Below the pieces are notes generated by a model. It ran no database searches and had not been told where the DNA came from. It saw only the letters and a program-made list of their open reading frames with translations. From NCBI RefSeq assembly GCF_032852305.1, contig NZ_CP136594.1:2951501-3015500 (forward strand): a stretch of DNA of 64,000 nucleotides, given 5' to 3'. Position numbers and translations under genes: made by a program. Below are positions 8,027 to 17,788 of the stretch, piece after piece (the first letter of the stretch is position 1; each line of letters begins with the position of its first letter). Source of the stretch: Parasphingorhabdus sp. SCSIO 66989 (GTDB lineage Bacteria; Pseudomonadota; Alphaproteobacteria; Sphingomonadales; Sphingomonadaceae).

Positions 8027-9571
8027 ATGGCGCAGCAGGCAGAGTTACAGGAGCAGGTAGCCGATAATCATGTTGACGTACTGATTGTTGGTGCAGGGAT
8101 ATCAGGGATCGGCTCGGCCTATCATCTGCAGCAGCAATGCCCCGGCAAGAGCTACGCCATATTGGAGATGAAGGACAGTTTTGGCGGCACCTGGGAGACG
8201 CATAAATATCCCGGTGTCCGTTCGGATTCCGATCTCTATACCTTTGGCTATCGCTTCAAGCCCTGGGTCGGCGCACCCATCGCCAGTGGCGAAGAAATCC
8301 TGAAATATCTGGGCGAGGTGATCGAAGAGAACGGCATTGATCAGCATATCCATTATGGCCACCGTATCACTGCATGCAAATGGAGCAGCGCGGATAATCT
8401 GTGGACCATAGAAGCGACCCGATCGGACGGCACCGATACCGTCTTCACCGCCAATTTCCTGTGGATGTGCCAGGGCTATTATGACCATGAGAACCCCTAT
8501 ATCCCCGATTGGGAGGGCCTTTCCGACTATCAGGGTGATTTCATCCATGCGCAGCAATGGGACCCGGACTATGACTATGCGGGCAAGCGCATAGTGGTGA
8601 TCGGATCGGGCGCGACAGCGGCGACGGTGATCCCTGCTTTTGCCGAAAAGGCGCAGCACGTCACCATGCTACAGCGCTCCCCCACCTATTTCTTCTGCAG
8701 CGAAAACAAAAATGAACTGGCGGATCGCTTGCGCGAAGTCGGCGTCGATGAGCCGACGGTTCATCGCTGCGTCCGCGCGCAGGTGATGTTTGATCAGGAT
8801 GTCCTCACCCGCCGCGCGAAAGAGGAGCCGGATGTCGTGTTTGAGGAGTTGAAAGCGCTGATCCGCGAATTTACCGGCAAGCCCGATTTCGAATTTGAGC
8901 CGCATTTCACGCCGCGCTATCGTCCTTGGCAGCAGCGTCTTGCCTTTTGCCCCGAAGGCGATGTCTTCAAGGCGGCGGTTGATGGCAGGCTGACGGTCGT
9001 CACCGACACGATTGACCGCTTCACCGAAAAAGGCGTGCGCACCAGTTCGGGTGAAGAGCTTGAGGCGGACCTGATCGTCGCGACCACGGGTTTTCAGCTT
9101 TCGGTGATGGGCAATATTCCCTTTGAGGTCGATGGCGAGGCGGTCGACTGGCATGAGACGCTCACCTATCGCGGCATGATGTTCACCGATATCCCCAATC
9201 TCGCCTGGGTGATGGGCTATTTCCGCGCCAGCTGGACCTTGCGGGTCGACATGCTGGGCGATTTTGTCTGCCGCCTGCTCAACCATATGGACGCCAAGGG
9301 CGTACAACGGGTCAACGTCGCACCGCGCGCCGAAGATGCCGATATGCAACTCCTCGACTGGATGGATGAGGATGACTTCAACCCCGGCTATATGCAACGC
9401 GGCATGCACCTGATGCCCCGGCGCGGCGCGAAGCATGAGTGGATGCACAATCAGGACTATTGGGCCGAGAAGGACGAAATTCCGTATATTGACCTCGATG
9501 GCAGCGAGTTTCTCTATGACGGCAAACGCGCCAGCAGCGCGGCGGAACCGGAAGTAGCAGCGGCTGAATAG
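8027..9571 (+). CDS. Flavin-containing monooxygenase, Baeyer-Villiger type
   Basis: The 514-residue enzyme has an FAD fold (VGAGISGIGSAYHL, residues 21-34), the FGGTWETHKYPGVRSDSD segment that contacts flavin and NADPH in this family, the Baeyer-Villiger fingerprint YQGDFIHAQQWD (about 168-179), and an NADPH fold IVVIGSGATAAT near residue 190. Such enzymes insert oxygen next to a ketone or oxidise soft heteroatoms, using NADPH and O2. The substrate cannot be read from sequence. It has a good ribosome site (GGGAGAGG) and stands alone, with the thiC riboswitch starting about 50 bases after its stop. Confidence 0.9.
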   Translation: MAQQAELQEQVADNHVDVLIVGAGISGIGSAYHLQQQCPGKSYAILEMKDSFGGTWETHKYPGVRSDSDLYTFGYRFKPWVGAPIASGEEILKYLGEVIEENGIDQHIHYGHRITACKWSSADNLWTIEATRSDGTDTVFTANFLWMCQGYYDHENPYIPDWEGLSDYQGDFIHAQQWDPDYDYAGKRIVVIGSGATAATVIPAFAEKAQHVTMLQRSPTYFFCSENKNELADRLREVGVDEPTVHRCVRAQVMFDQDVLTRRAKEEPDVVFEELKALIREFTGKPDFEFEPHFTPRYRPWQQRLAFCPEGDVFKAAVDGRLTVVTDTIDRFTEKGVRTSSGEELEADLIVATTGFQLSVMGNIPFEVDGEAVDWHETLTYRGMMFTDIPNLAWVMGYFRASWTLRVDMLGDFVCRLLNHMDAKGVQRVNVAPRAEDADMQLLDWMDEDDFNPGYMQRGMHLMPRRGAKHEWMHNQDYWAEKDEIPYIDLDGSEFLYDGKRASSAAEPEVAAAE

Positions 9572-9621
9572 GCCCAACAACGCCATTGCCCATCCGTGTC
9601 TTTTCGCGTAAACCCATGCCA

Positions 9622-11728
<2,107 letters not shown>

Positions 11729-11738
11729 ACCACCACAT

Positions 11739-11771
11739 CTCGTCATGCCGAACTTGGTTCAGGATGACGAG
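11739..11771. terminator. Inverted repeat after thiC
   Basis: CTCGTCAT at 11739-11746 pairs with ATGACGAG at 11764-11771 around a 17-base loop containing GCCGAACTTGGTTC. It lies 11 bases after the thiC stop and could act as a factor-dependent terminator; there is no T run. The sequence resembles a common dispersed alphaproteobacterial repeat, so a regulatory role is not certain. Confidence 0.45.
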
Positions 11772-11794
11772 TAAAAGGGGCTTAGGAGGTCGTC

Positions 11795-12028
11795 TTGCCA
11801 ACCGTGCTGCGGATCAAAGGCTATCGCTTCTATTTCTATAGCCATGAGCCCAATGAGCCGCCGCATATTCATGTGGATGAGGGGAGCAACGCGCTAAAGG
11901 CCTGGCTGGAGCCGGTTTCACTGGCGCGCAATATCGGCTTTCGCCCGCATGAGATTAATGGCATATTGAAGCTGGTCGAGGAAAACCGCACCGCACTGCT
12001 GGAGGCATGGCATGAGCATTTTGGCTAA
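11795..12028 (+). CDS. DUF4160 protein, putative half of a toxin-antitoxin-like pair
   Basis: The 77-residue protein matches DUF4160 in length and pattern (IKGYRFYFYSHEPNEPPHIHV near the N-terminus, then NGILKLVEENRTALLEAWHEHFG at the C-terminus). The start is TTG, chosen because a perfect AGGAGGT stands four bases upstream. It overlaps the following DUF2442 gene by 17 bases. DUF4160-DUF2442 pairs are common in bacterial accessory regions and have been proposed as toxin-antitoxin-like modules, but their action is not established. The pair lies between two copies of the thiC 3' end. Confidence 0.85.
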   Translation: MPTVLRIKGYRFYFYSHEPNEPPHIHVDEGSNALKAWLEPVSLARNIGFRPHEINGILKLVEENRTALLEAWHEHFG

Positions 12029-12272
12029 AGTCAGCGATGAACGCGTCGCCAATGTCCAATGCACCGATGACAGCCTGATCGTCGACCTGATGGACGGGCG
12101 GACCATATCGGTCCCTCTGGCATGGTATCCCCGCCTGCACAGCGCAACGCCCGAGCAACGCGATAACTGGGAAATAGCAGGCGGCGGCTATGGCATCCAC
12201 TGGCCGGATATTGACGAGGATTTAAGCACCGAGGGCTTGCTCAGAGGAGCGCCAGCGCCGAGGGCTGGGTGA
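12012..12272 (+). CDS. DUF2442 protein, partner of the DUF4160 gene
   Basis: The 86-residue protein shows the DUF2442 pattern: a first strand region with LIVDLMDGRTISVPLAWYPRL, then NWEIAGGGYGIHWPDIDEDLS. The GIHWPDIDEDL segment is the most typical part. The start lies inside the end of the DUF4160 gene, so the two are translationally coupled. The last residues (RGAPAPRAG) may be non-native, because the sequence after them runs into the thiC tail copy. Confidence 0.85.
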   Translation: MSILAKVSDERVANVQCTDDSLIVDLMDGRTISVPLAWYPRLHSATPEQRDNWEIAGGGYGIHWPDIDEDLSTEGLLRGAPAPRAG

Positions 12273-12301
12273 GTTTACTGTATTTAGTGAACTGTCACCA
12301 T

Positions 12302-12463
12302 AGCTTGAAGATCAGCCAGGAAGTGCGCGAGTTTGCGGCGAATAATCCAAATGCCGAACTGGGCACCATCCCGACAAGCGCGAAAGAGGCGGCCCGGGGT
12401 ATGGAGGAGATGAGCAAGCTGTATAAGGAGAAGGGTGAGAAGCTTTATTTGCCGGAAGAATGA
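12302..12463 (+). pseudogene. Second copy of the thiC 3' end
   Basis: Translation gives [17 protein letters not shown], then GMEEMSKLYKEKGEKLYLPEE and a stop, which repeats the last 50 or so residues of ThiC. It lacks the repeat insertion present in the intact gene. There is no start or ribosome site suited to it, so it is a remnant. It may be the older chromosomal thiC end, displaced when the DUF4160-DUF2442 segment arrived together with a replacement thiC end, or a leftover of a tandem recombination. Confidence 0.85.
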
Positions 12464-12489
12464 CTGAGGGGTTGCCCTCAGTCAAACGC

Positions 12490-12687
12490 TCAATCAGTAC
12501 CAAAAAGATCACCCTGCGCGGGAGGAACATCAGGAAACTTTTTTCCAGTCATGACCTCAGAGACCCGTCCCTGATTAATGCCGAACATCGATGCGATCTG
12601 ATGGTTGTAAAGGCCTTTATTAAGTTTCAAATAGCGGATTTTTGCAGCCATTTCACGTGTAACAGGCGGAGAAGACTTAGGTTTCAT
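12490..12687 (-). CDS. Small helix-turn-helix protein
   Basis: The 65-residue protein has a recognisable helix-turn-helix in YNHQIASMFGINQGRVSEVM (about residues 27-46), followed by a short tail PDVPPAQGDLFG. It most likely binds DNA. It is on the same strand as the TAC operon and begins 95 bases after the chaperone gene, so it could be a fourth gene of that transcript or an independent regulator. Base use is AT-richer than in surrounding core genes, in line with an acquired segment. Confidence 0.65.
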   Translation of the reverse strand: MKPKSSPPVTREMAAKIRYLKLNKGLYNHQIASMFGINQGRVSEVMTGKKFPDVPPAQGDLFGTD

Positions 12688-12782
12688 TTTTCAAGTTCCA
12701 ACATAGTAGCACAAAGGATTTGTGCTTTCATATGCGGGAGTCATCCAATGTCTTCCGTTTGTCCTTTCCACATATCATGACT

Positions 12783-13271
12783 TTAGCCTTTCTTCTTGGG
12801 AGGAATATGTGCAGTAGATGCAATAGTAGGAAGCATAGGGAGGTTAAGATTTGCCTCAGAAGAAAAACGAGATACGAGCGCCCTAAAGTAAGGATAAGCC
12901 GCAAACATACCTACAGTGCGGCAAAAAGCTCTCGCCGCTTCTTCTTTGGCGCCTACCTTAGTGCGATAGAATACTGCATATTCAGCTGCGCATTTTGCTG
13001 CATGCTTACGGCCATCTTTAGCGGTGAAATGATATTCGAAGATTCCTGCTACACTTCCTCCGTCTCCGTTGAAAGAGCAGTGTAAAAGTTTCCAACCATA
13101 TTCAAGTTTCCAGCTTTCCCTATTTTGGAGGCATTCGGGATTCAAGTTAAAAGCACTTTTTTGAAGTATAATACCTTCTAGAAGTGCGCTCTTAGCAACT
13201 TCATTATATTCGTCGGACGCGAACCCACTAGAAGGCGCTTGGGCAGCTACTTCTCTAGAAATGTCATTCAT
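12783..13271 (-). CDS. SecB-like chaperone of a TAC toxin-antitoxin system
   Basis: The 162-residue protein resembles SecB and the M. tuberculosis TAC chaperone Rv1957 most in its C-terminal half: VGMFAAYPYFRALVSR then LNLPMLPTI corresponds to the FALYPYxRxxV...LPPLxL pattern of the SecB-like fold. The middle has the beta-rich AGIFEYHFTAKDG strand typical of that fold. It is the third gene after a RelE/HigB-like toxin and an HTH antitoxin, the order known from TAC systems, where the chaperone binds and protects the antitoxin. Its ATG shares one base with the antitoxin stop (TAATG). The general match is by motif, not alignment, so the family call is strong but not proven. Confidence 0.7.
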   Translation of the reverse strand: MNDISREVAAQAPSSGFASDEYNEVAKSALLEGIILQKSAFNLNPECLQNRESWKLEYGWKLLHCSFNGDGGSVAGIFEYHFTAKDGRKHAAKCAAEYAVFYRTKVGAKEEAARAFCRTVGMFAAYPYFRALVSRFSSEANLNLPMLPTIASTAHIPPKKKG

Positions 13272-13723
13272 TACGCCGCGACCCCATATCTTGCATTGAC
13301 ATCTCGGGTGGCGGCCAGACTCAAGAAAACGTTATCGTTTGCGTGAACTGCGTCTTCACTCAAATCCAGCGCTTGGAGTTCGCACCACTCACCAGGCCGC
13401 TTCGAGCCCTCGGTTTCTGGAAACTCGGATCGTCCAGCAAGATAATGTTCAAGGCAATCTTCGGATCCCACGTATGATACGACCGCCTCTTCACCGAGGG
13501 CAAAAAGTGCCCTTGCCCAAAGCCTAATCGTGAAATTTTTGCATTCATCAGAAAAAAGCTGCGTGACACGCGAACGCGAAACACCCATTGCTCTCGCCAA
13601 ATCAGCGCGTGTCATGTCCTTCTCGTTCAAAAGCTCCTGAAGAAGGCCTTGAGCTTCCACAACAAGCGCTTCCTCGGCAAAAATAAGCCGTTCATCCTGG
13701 TTGTTGCTGTGAGCCATAATCAT
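13271..13723 (-). CDS. HTH-domain (XRE/HigA-like) antitoxin
   Basis: The protein (150 residues, or 148 if translation starts at the second ATG at 13717) has an XRE-type helix-turn-helix, MTRADLARAMGVSRSRVTQLF, about residues 37-57. The tail from about residue 105 (CELQALDLSEDAVHANDNVF) has no recognised domain and could be the chaperone-addiction region described for TAC antitoxins. The first ATG overlaps the toxin stop as ATGA; the second has AAGGA six bases upstream and is equally likely. It probably binds the toxin and represses the operon by binding the inverted repeat at 14146-14165. Confidence 0.75.
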   Translation of the reverse strand: MIMAHSNNQDERLIFAEEALVVEAQGLLQELLNEKDMTRADLARAMGVSRSRVTQLFSDECKNFTIRLWARALFALGEEAVVSYVGSEDCLEHYLAGRSEFPETEGSKRPGEWCELQALDLSEDAVHANDNVFLSLAATRDVNARYGVAA

Positions 13724-14136
13724 TCCTTTTCTCTTTCTAGTTCATCAAGAAGCGCATCTGTGCGCTGCTTTGCACGATCCAAAATCGGGCCTGCTTTATC
13801 CTGTTTTTTGGCACCATCTGCATCGATAATTATAAATGTTCGCACTCCTTTTATTTTTTCTTCAAATCCGTAAAGGCGCACCTTGAAAACCTTAAACGCT
13901 TGAACCAGCTCTTTATGTTTAGATGTGCGACCTTCGTTTGTGTTCATCATCTGTGGCGTTAGCGGTTTGTTCCGGCACCACCTCTTAAAAACAGCCTTAA
14001 GCCTAGCTCTTGGCCTCGTTTCGAACTTCTTGAATTCCTTGTGAGCACGTTTTGAAATCACAATCCTAGAACCCGTACACGACTCGAGTTCAACGAACTC
14101 TTGAACCAATACCGAATCAGTCTTTCCGTGTACCAT
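13720..14136 (-). CDS. RelE/HigB-like toxin of the TAC operon
   Basis: The 138-residue protein is basic and small, with RAHKEFKKFETRPRARLKAVFKRW and later VRLYGFEEKIKGVRTFIIID. That order (lysine-rich helix, then a strand with R-x-x-F/I) is like RelE/HigB ribosome-dependent mRNA interferases, though the usual catalytic residues could not be placed with certainty. As the first gene before an HTH antitoxin and a SecB-like chaperone it fits the higB-like slot of a TAC operon. The ATG lies nine bases from the likely operator. A different toxin fold is possible. Confidence 0.65.
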   Translation of the reverse strand: MVHGKTDSVLVQEFVELESCTGSRIVISKRAHKEFKKFETRPRARLKAVFKRWCRNKPLTPQMMNTNEGRTSKHKELVQAFKVFKVRLYGFEEKIKGVRTFIIIDADGAKKQDKAGPILDRAKQRTDALLDELEREKE

Positions 14137-14145
14137 AAGTCACAT

Positions 14146-14165
14146 TGTTAACATATCTATTAACA
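14146..14165. promoter_or_regulatory. Likely operator of the TAC operon
   Basis: TGTTAA and TTAACA (14146-14151 and 14160-14165) form an inverted repeat with an 8-base spacer (whole site TGTTAACATATCTATTAACA). It ends nine bases before the toxin ATG and lies in an AT-rich promoter-like stretch. This is the usual position of a HigA-type autoregulation site. Binding is inferred. Confidence 0.5.
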
Positions 14166-14376
14166 CATACAACCGGTTTGATGCTACCTCATCAATACTA
14201 TTCGAGTCATAAGTAGGACAGTGAAAACCAGGCTTGATAGTGGAATCTTGGCCCTTGCAAATTGCATTTTCTGGTTGGAAAGGTAACTGGTCTAATTGGG
14301 TAACGTCACATTCGAAAGTTTATGAAATTACGCTGACCGCTTTCCTACATCGCCAAAAAACGGCATAAAATGGCGG

Positions 14377-15012
14377 ATGACAGACACATCATCCCCCACC
14401 CCCTCGCTCGATCCACTCGCTTTTGACCCGTTCCGTGATGACACGGCGGAGGCCTATGTGCCGCCTTTGCCGCCGCTCGATCAGCCACCGCCTACACGCA
14501 AACAGCTATGGGCTTCCCGGCAGTGGACACCGAAAAAGATGATGGCCTTCCTCTCCATGCTCTCGGCCACCCATTCGGTGAGCGCGGCGGCGAAGTCGGT
14601 GAATATGTCGCGCCAGTCGGCGTACAGACTACGGGCCAAATTGAAGGGGCAGCCTTTCGATATCGCCTGGGAGACGGCGTTTCGCCATGGCTATGATGAA
14701 CTAGCGCAGGCCGCATTGGAGCGCGCGCTGCATGGGGTGGAGATGCCGGTTTATTATCAGGGGGAGAAAGTCGGCAGCTATCGCAAATATGATGAGCGAC
14801 TGACCATCGCGCTGCTGTCGATGCGCAGCAAGACCGAGATGCCGCTGCTTGGCCGCTATCGCGTCGCGGCGGAGTGGAATAGCGAGAATTGGGAAGACCT
14901 GCTCGAACGGATCGAGCGCGGCGGCGAAGAATGGAATTGGGGCCCCGATGCCTCTCCCATGAGCGACGATGCCCGGATCGAGTGCGGGATTACGGCGACA
15001 TGGCGTAATTGA
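14377..15012 (+). CDS. Helix-turn-helix protein of unknown function, next to IS110 element
   Basis: The 211-residue protein has a proline-rich N-terminus, then SVSAAAKSVNMSRQSAYRLR (about residues 68-87), a helix-turn-helix like that of Fis or resolvase-type DNA-binding domains. The remaining part is not recognised. The stop comes 66 bases before the transposase start; the last residues (CGITATWRN) may be altered if the insertion sequence interrupted the 3' end. The start ATG at 14377 lacks a strong ribosome site. It may regulate transcription, but no target is visible. Confidence 0.65.
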   Translation: MTDTSSPTPSLDPLAFDPFRDDTAEAYVPPLPPLDQPPPTRKQLWASRQWTPKKMMAFLSMLSATHSVSAAAKSVNMSRQSAYRLRAKLKGQPFDIAWETAFRHGYDELAQAALERALHGVEMPVYYQGEKVGSYRKYDERLTIALLSMRSKTEMPLLGRYRVAAEWNSENWEDLLERIERGGEEWNWGPDASPMSDDARIECGITATWRN

Positions 15013-15017
15013 TGTAG

Positions 15018-15075
15018 TCACCCTCCTTGTAGGAACGAAGTCATGCATGGTGCATGCTTCAAGCAAGGAGGATGA
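15018..15075. repeat. Inverted repeat covering the transposase ribosome site
   Basis: TCACCCTCCTTG at 15018-15029 pairs with CAAGGAGGATGA at 15064-15075, 11 of 12 positions. The right arm contains the AAGGAGGA Shine-Dalgarno of the IS110-type transposase. A transcript read in from outside would fold and hide the ribosome site, as known for several insertion sequences; a transcript started inside would not. The repeat may also mark a subterminal end of the element. Confidence 0.6.
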
Positions 15076-15078
15076 CCG

Positions 15079-16070
15079 ATGACGATGTATGCAGGTTTGG
15101 ACGTATCTGACAAGGCGACACATATCTGTGTGGTGCGAGATGATGGCGAGATTGTTCGCCGTGATGCGGTAGCGAGTGATCCGGAGGTTCTGGCCAAATG
15201 GCTGGAGCGCCATGCTGGCGGTGTCGCGCGTGTGGTATTGGAGACCGGCCCCTTGGCGGTGTTTTTATATCATGGGCTGAAAGAGCGTGATGTGCCGGTG
15301 CTGTGTATCTGTGCACGTCATGCCAAGGGAGCGTTGTCGGCGCGGGTCAATAAATCGGATGTGCATGATGCTGAAGCGCTGGCGCATCTGGCGCGCACCG
15401 GATGGTTCAAACAGGTGCATATCAAGCAAGAAGGCAGCCATATCGACCGGGCGGCGCTGAAGATCGGGGGCCAGCTGGTGAGCAGCCGCAATGCTCTTGC
15501 CAACCAACTGCGCGGGATGCTCAAGCTGTTTGGTTTAAAGCTGGGCCGGGTGACAACCCCGGGCAAGCGGCGCGAACGGTTGCAAACACTGTTTGGCCAG
15601 CGCCCTGATCTGCGTGTGGTGTTTATGCCGCTGGCCGAGATGATCGAAGCGCTTGAGGCGCAGCTATCGCGCAATGCCAGACTGCTTGATGCCAGGGCCG
15701 CTGCTGACCCGGTGGCGGGTCGGCTGATGAGTGTCCCCGGCGTCGGGCCGATAACGGCGTTGACCTTTATCACCAGCATAGAAGACCCTGAGCGCTTTAC
15801 CCGCAGCGCGAGCGTGGCCGCTTATGCCGGACTGGTGCCGCGCCGCAGCCAGTCGGGCGAGCGCGATCATAAAGGGCGTATCTCCAAGGCCGGTGATCCG
15901 ATGCTCAGAAGCGCCCCTGCGCCCTGCAGCACTGGGGCAAAGCCCTGGCCCAGACCAGGGGCCTGAAACATGCCAGAGTGGCGCTCGCACGCAAACTGGC
16001 CATACTGCTGCATCTGCTGTGGCAGAAAGACACACAGTTTAGCTGGGCCGATCCGGCCAGCGGGCAATGA
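15079..16070 (+). pseudogene. IS110-family transposase, frameshifted by an internal deletion
   Basis: The N-terminal part shows the DEDD RuvC-like catalytic set of IS110 transposases: D8 in YAGLDVS, E55 in VVLETGP, D94 and D97 in NKSDVHDAEA. The C-terminal Tnp_20 region SVPGVGPITALTFIT and the AYAGLVPRRSQSG segment follow. After GDPMLRSA the frame is lost and reaches a stop at 15966. The lost C-terminus continues in another frame as LQHWGKALAQTRG and ARKLAILLHLLWQKDTQFSW to a stop at 16070. About 30-50 bases seem deleted at the joint, because the residues normally between MLRSA and LQHWG are missing. The transposase is therefore probably inactive. Confidence 0.85.
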
Positions 16071-16569
16071 CACTATGACCATATGATATGCCACGAAACC
16101 GGTGATCTCGGAAAAACTGTGGAAGCATCACTATGTGATGACTTCGCCGGTGACATGGAGACACCAACTCTAAACGCCTGACCGCGATCATGAGAATGCC
16201 TGCAAACCCATGGTCAAAGCCAGCAGCATATCTCGAAGACAACCATCGGCTAGCAGGCAAGCAAACAAGGCAGATATATGTTATCAATTAGACAACAGTT
16301 TACTGAATCCCCAAATTACTCAATTCTGAGGGTCACGCAGTGGTACTTCGGGGACAATTTTTGATAGTTACTCTCCCGTTTGAGCGCACTCACCACGAAA
16401 CTGTCTCTCAAATACCCAAAACACCCCTGTATCAGCCCCTTGCCAAACCCATGCTGTATCACTACCTTAACACAGTACAAGATTTTGCAACGCGTTTCGC
16501 TTGAACCGTGTTTCATTTGCGCGCATTGTGCGTTGCAACCGGGTGCATAGAGAGGGACGGAAGAACGAC
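16071..16569. other. Gene-free 499-base stretch after the IS110 remnant
   Basis: No convincing gene is seen in either strand; short frames here lack ribosome sites and recognisable protein. The part nearest the transposase is probably the non-coding right end of the insertion sequence. In the IS1111 subgroup of IS110 that end carries the bridge RNA, which fits the short left side and long right side seen here. The far end should hold the telA promoter. The exact end of the element could not be placed. Confidence 0.55.
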
Positions 16570-17781
16570 ATGGCCACGAACACAACAACGGCAACCGACG
16601 AGATCAGCCTCGATCTGCAGGCGCCCGATCCCGTTCCTGTTGTCGCGCCGGAAAAGGCAGCCGGGCTGGTTCCGGTCACCGATGAGCAGAAATCCAAGCT
16701 GGAGCAGAAGGTTGACGGCTTTATCACCGACCTGATCGCGCAGGATGCCAATTCGCCCGAATTCGGCAAGCGCGTCGACCAGCTGACCAATATGGGCCGC
16801 AAGGAAATCGCCGAAGCGGCGGGCCAGTCGAACCGTTTTCTGGATCGTCCGGTGCGGGCCATGGATGAGAATCAGGGTGTGGGTGCTGATCTCGCCGAGC
16901 TACGCCGCACGGTCGAAGACCTTGACCCTGGCAAGAAAGGTGACCTGCTAAGCCGGCGCAAGATTTTCGGTATTATCCCGTTTGGCAACAAACTACGTAA
17001 TTATTTTGATAGCTACACATCCAGTCAGGACCATATCCAGTCGATCCTCGCCAGCCTGGCCAGCGGGAAAGATGAGTTGCTCATGGACAATGCCGCGATT
17101 GATGTTGAGCGGCAGAATCTCTGGGCCGCCATGGGTCGGTTGGAGCAGATGATCCATATTTCCAAGACCATGGATGCACGGCTGGAGGATGCCGCCAATG
17201 ATCTCGACGCCACCGATCCGGCCAAGGCCAAGGCGATCCGCGAGACCGCGCTGTTCTATGTCCGCCAGCGGACACAGGATTTGCTGACGCAAATGGCGGT
17301 GACGGTGCAGGGCTATCTCGCGCTTGATCTGGTGAAGAAGAACAATGTCGAGCTGGTGAAAGGCGTTGACCGCGCCAGCACCACCACCGTTGCGGCCCTG
17401 CGCACCGCGGTTACCGTCGCACAGGCACTGGTCGGTCAGAAGCTGGTACTCGACCAGATTACCGCGCTGAACAGCACCACGGCAGGCCTGATCGACAGCA
17501 CCGGTGACATGCTGAAGAACCAGACGGCGCAGATCCACGAACAGGCTGCGTCATCAACTATCCCACTGGAAACACTGCAACGCGCGTTCCAGAATATCTA
17601 TGACACCATGGATCATATTGATGACTTCAAACTGAAGTCGCTGGAGACGATGAAAGAAACGGTCAACACGCTGTCTGATGAGGTTGAGAAGTCGAAAGGC
17701 TATATCGCCCGCGCTGAAGGTCAGGCTCAGGCTGCTGCGGCACCGGAAGTTGAGTCCATCTTGACCTCGTTGGAGAATTGA
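16570..17781 (+). CDS. TelA-family toxic anion resistance protein
   Basis: The 403-residue protein is a member of the TelA / YaaN family (PF05816), with long helical segments (for example DVERQNLWAAMGRLEQM and the AEGQAQAAAA tail). The start at 16570 gives MATNTTTATDEISLD; an upstream in-frame ATG at 16501 has no ribosome site. Members are linked to tellurite resistance and to envelope stress, but the mechanism is not settled. The XpaC-like gene starts eight bases after the stop, the same pairing as yaaN-xpaC in Bacillus. Confidence 0.85.
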   Translation: MATNTTTATDEISLDLQAPDPVPVVAPEKAAGLVPVTDEQKSKLEQKVDGFITDLIAQDANSPEFGKRVDQLTNMGRKEIAEAAGQSNRFLDRPVRAMDENQGVGADLAELRRTVEDLDPGKKGDLLSRRKIFGIIPFGNKLRNYFDSYTSSQDHIQSILASLASGKDELLMDNAAIDVERQNLWAAMGRLEQMIHISKTMDARLEDAANDLDATDPAKAKAIRETALFYVRQRTQDLLTQMAVTVQGYLALDLVKKNNVELVKGVDRASTTTVAALRTAVTVAQALVGQKLVLDQITALNSTTAGLIDSTGDMLKNQTAQIHEQAASSTIPLETLQRAFQNIYDTMDHIDDFKLKSLETMKETVNTLSDEVEKSKGYIARAEGQAQAAAAPEVESILTSLEN

Positions 17782-17788
17782 TCCGCTG

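Noticed and set aside
16340-16361. Half of repeat F (TTCGGGGACAATTTTT)
   Set aside because: Only one arm with imperfect match and no partner nearby, so it is not counted as a repeat copy.
16316-16594. Minus-strand frame of about 92 codons after the IS110 remnant
   Set aside because: No ribosome site, odd composition with many Cys, no family; it overlaps the telA start.
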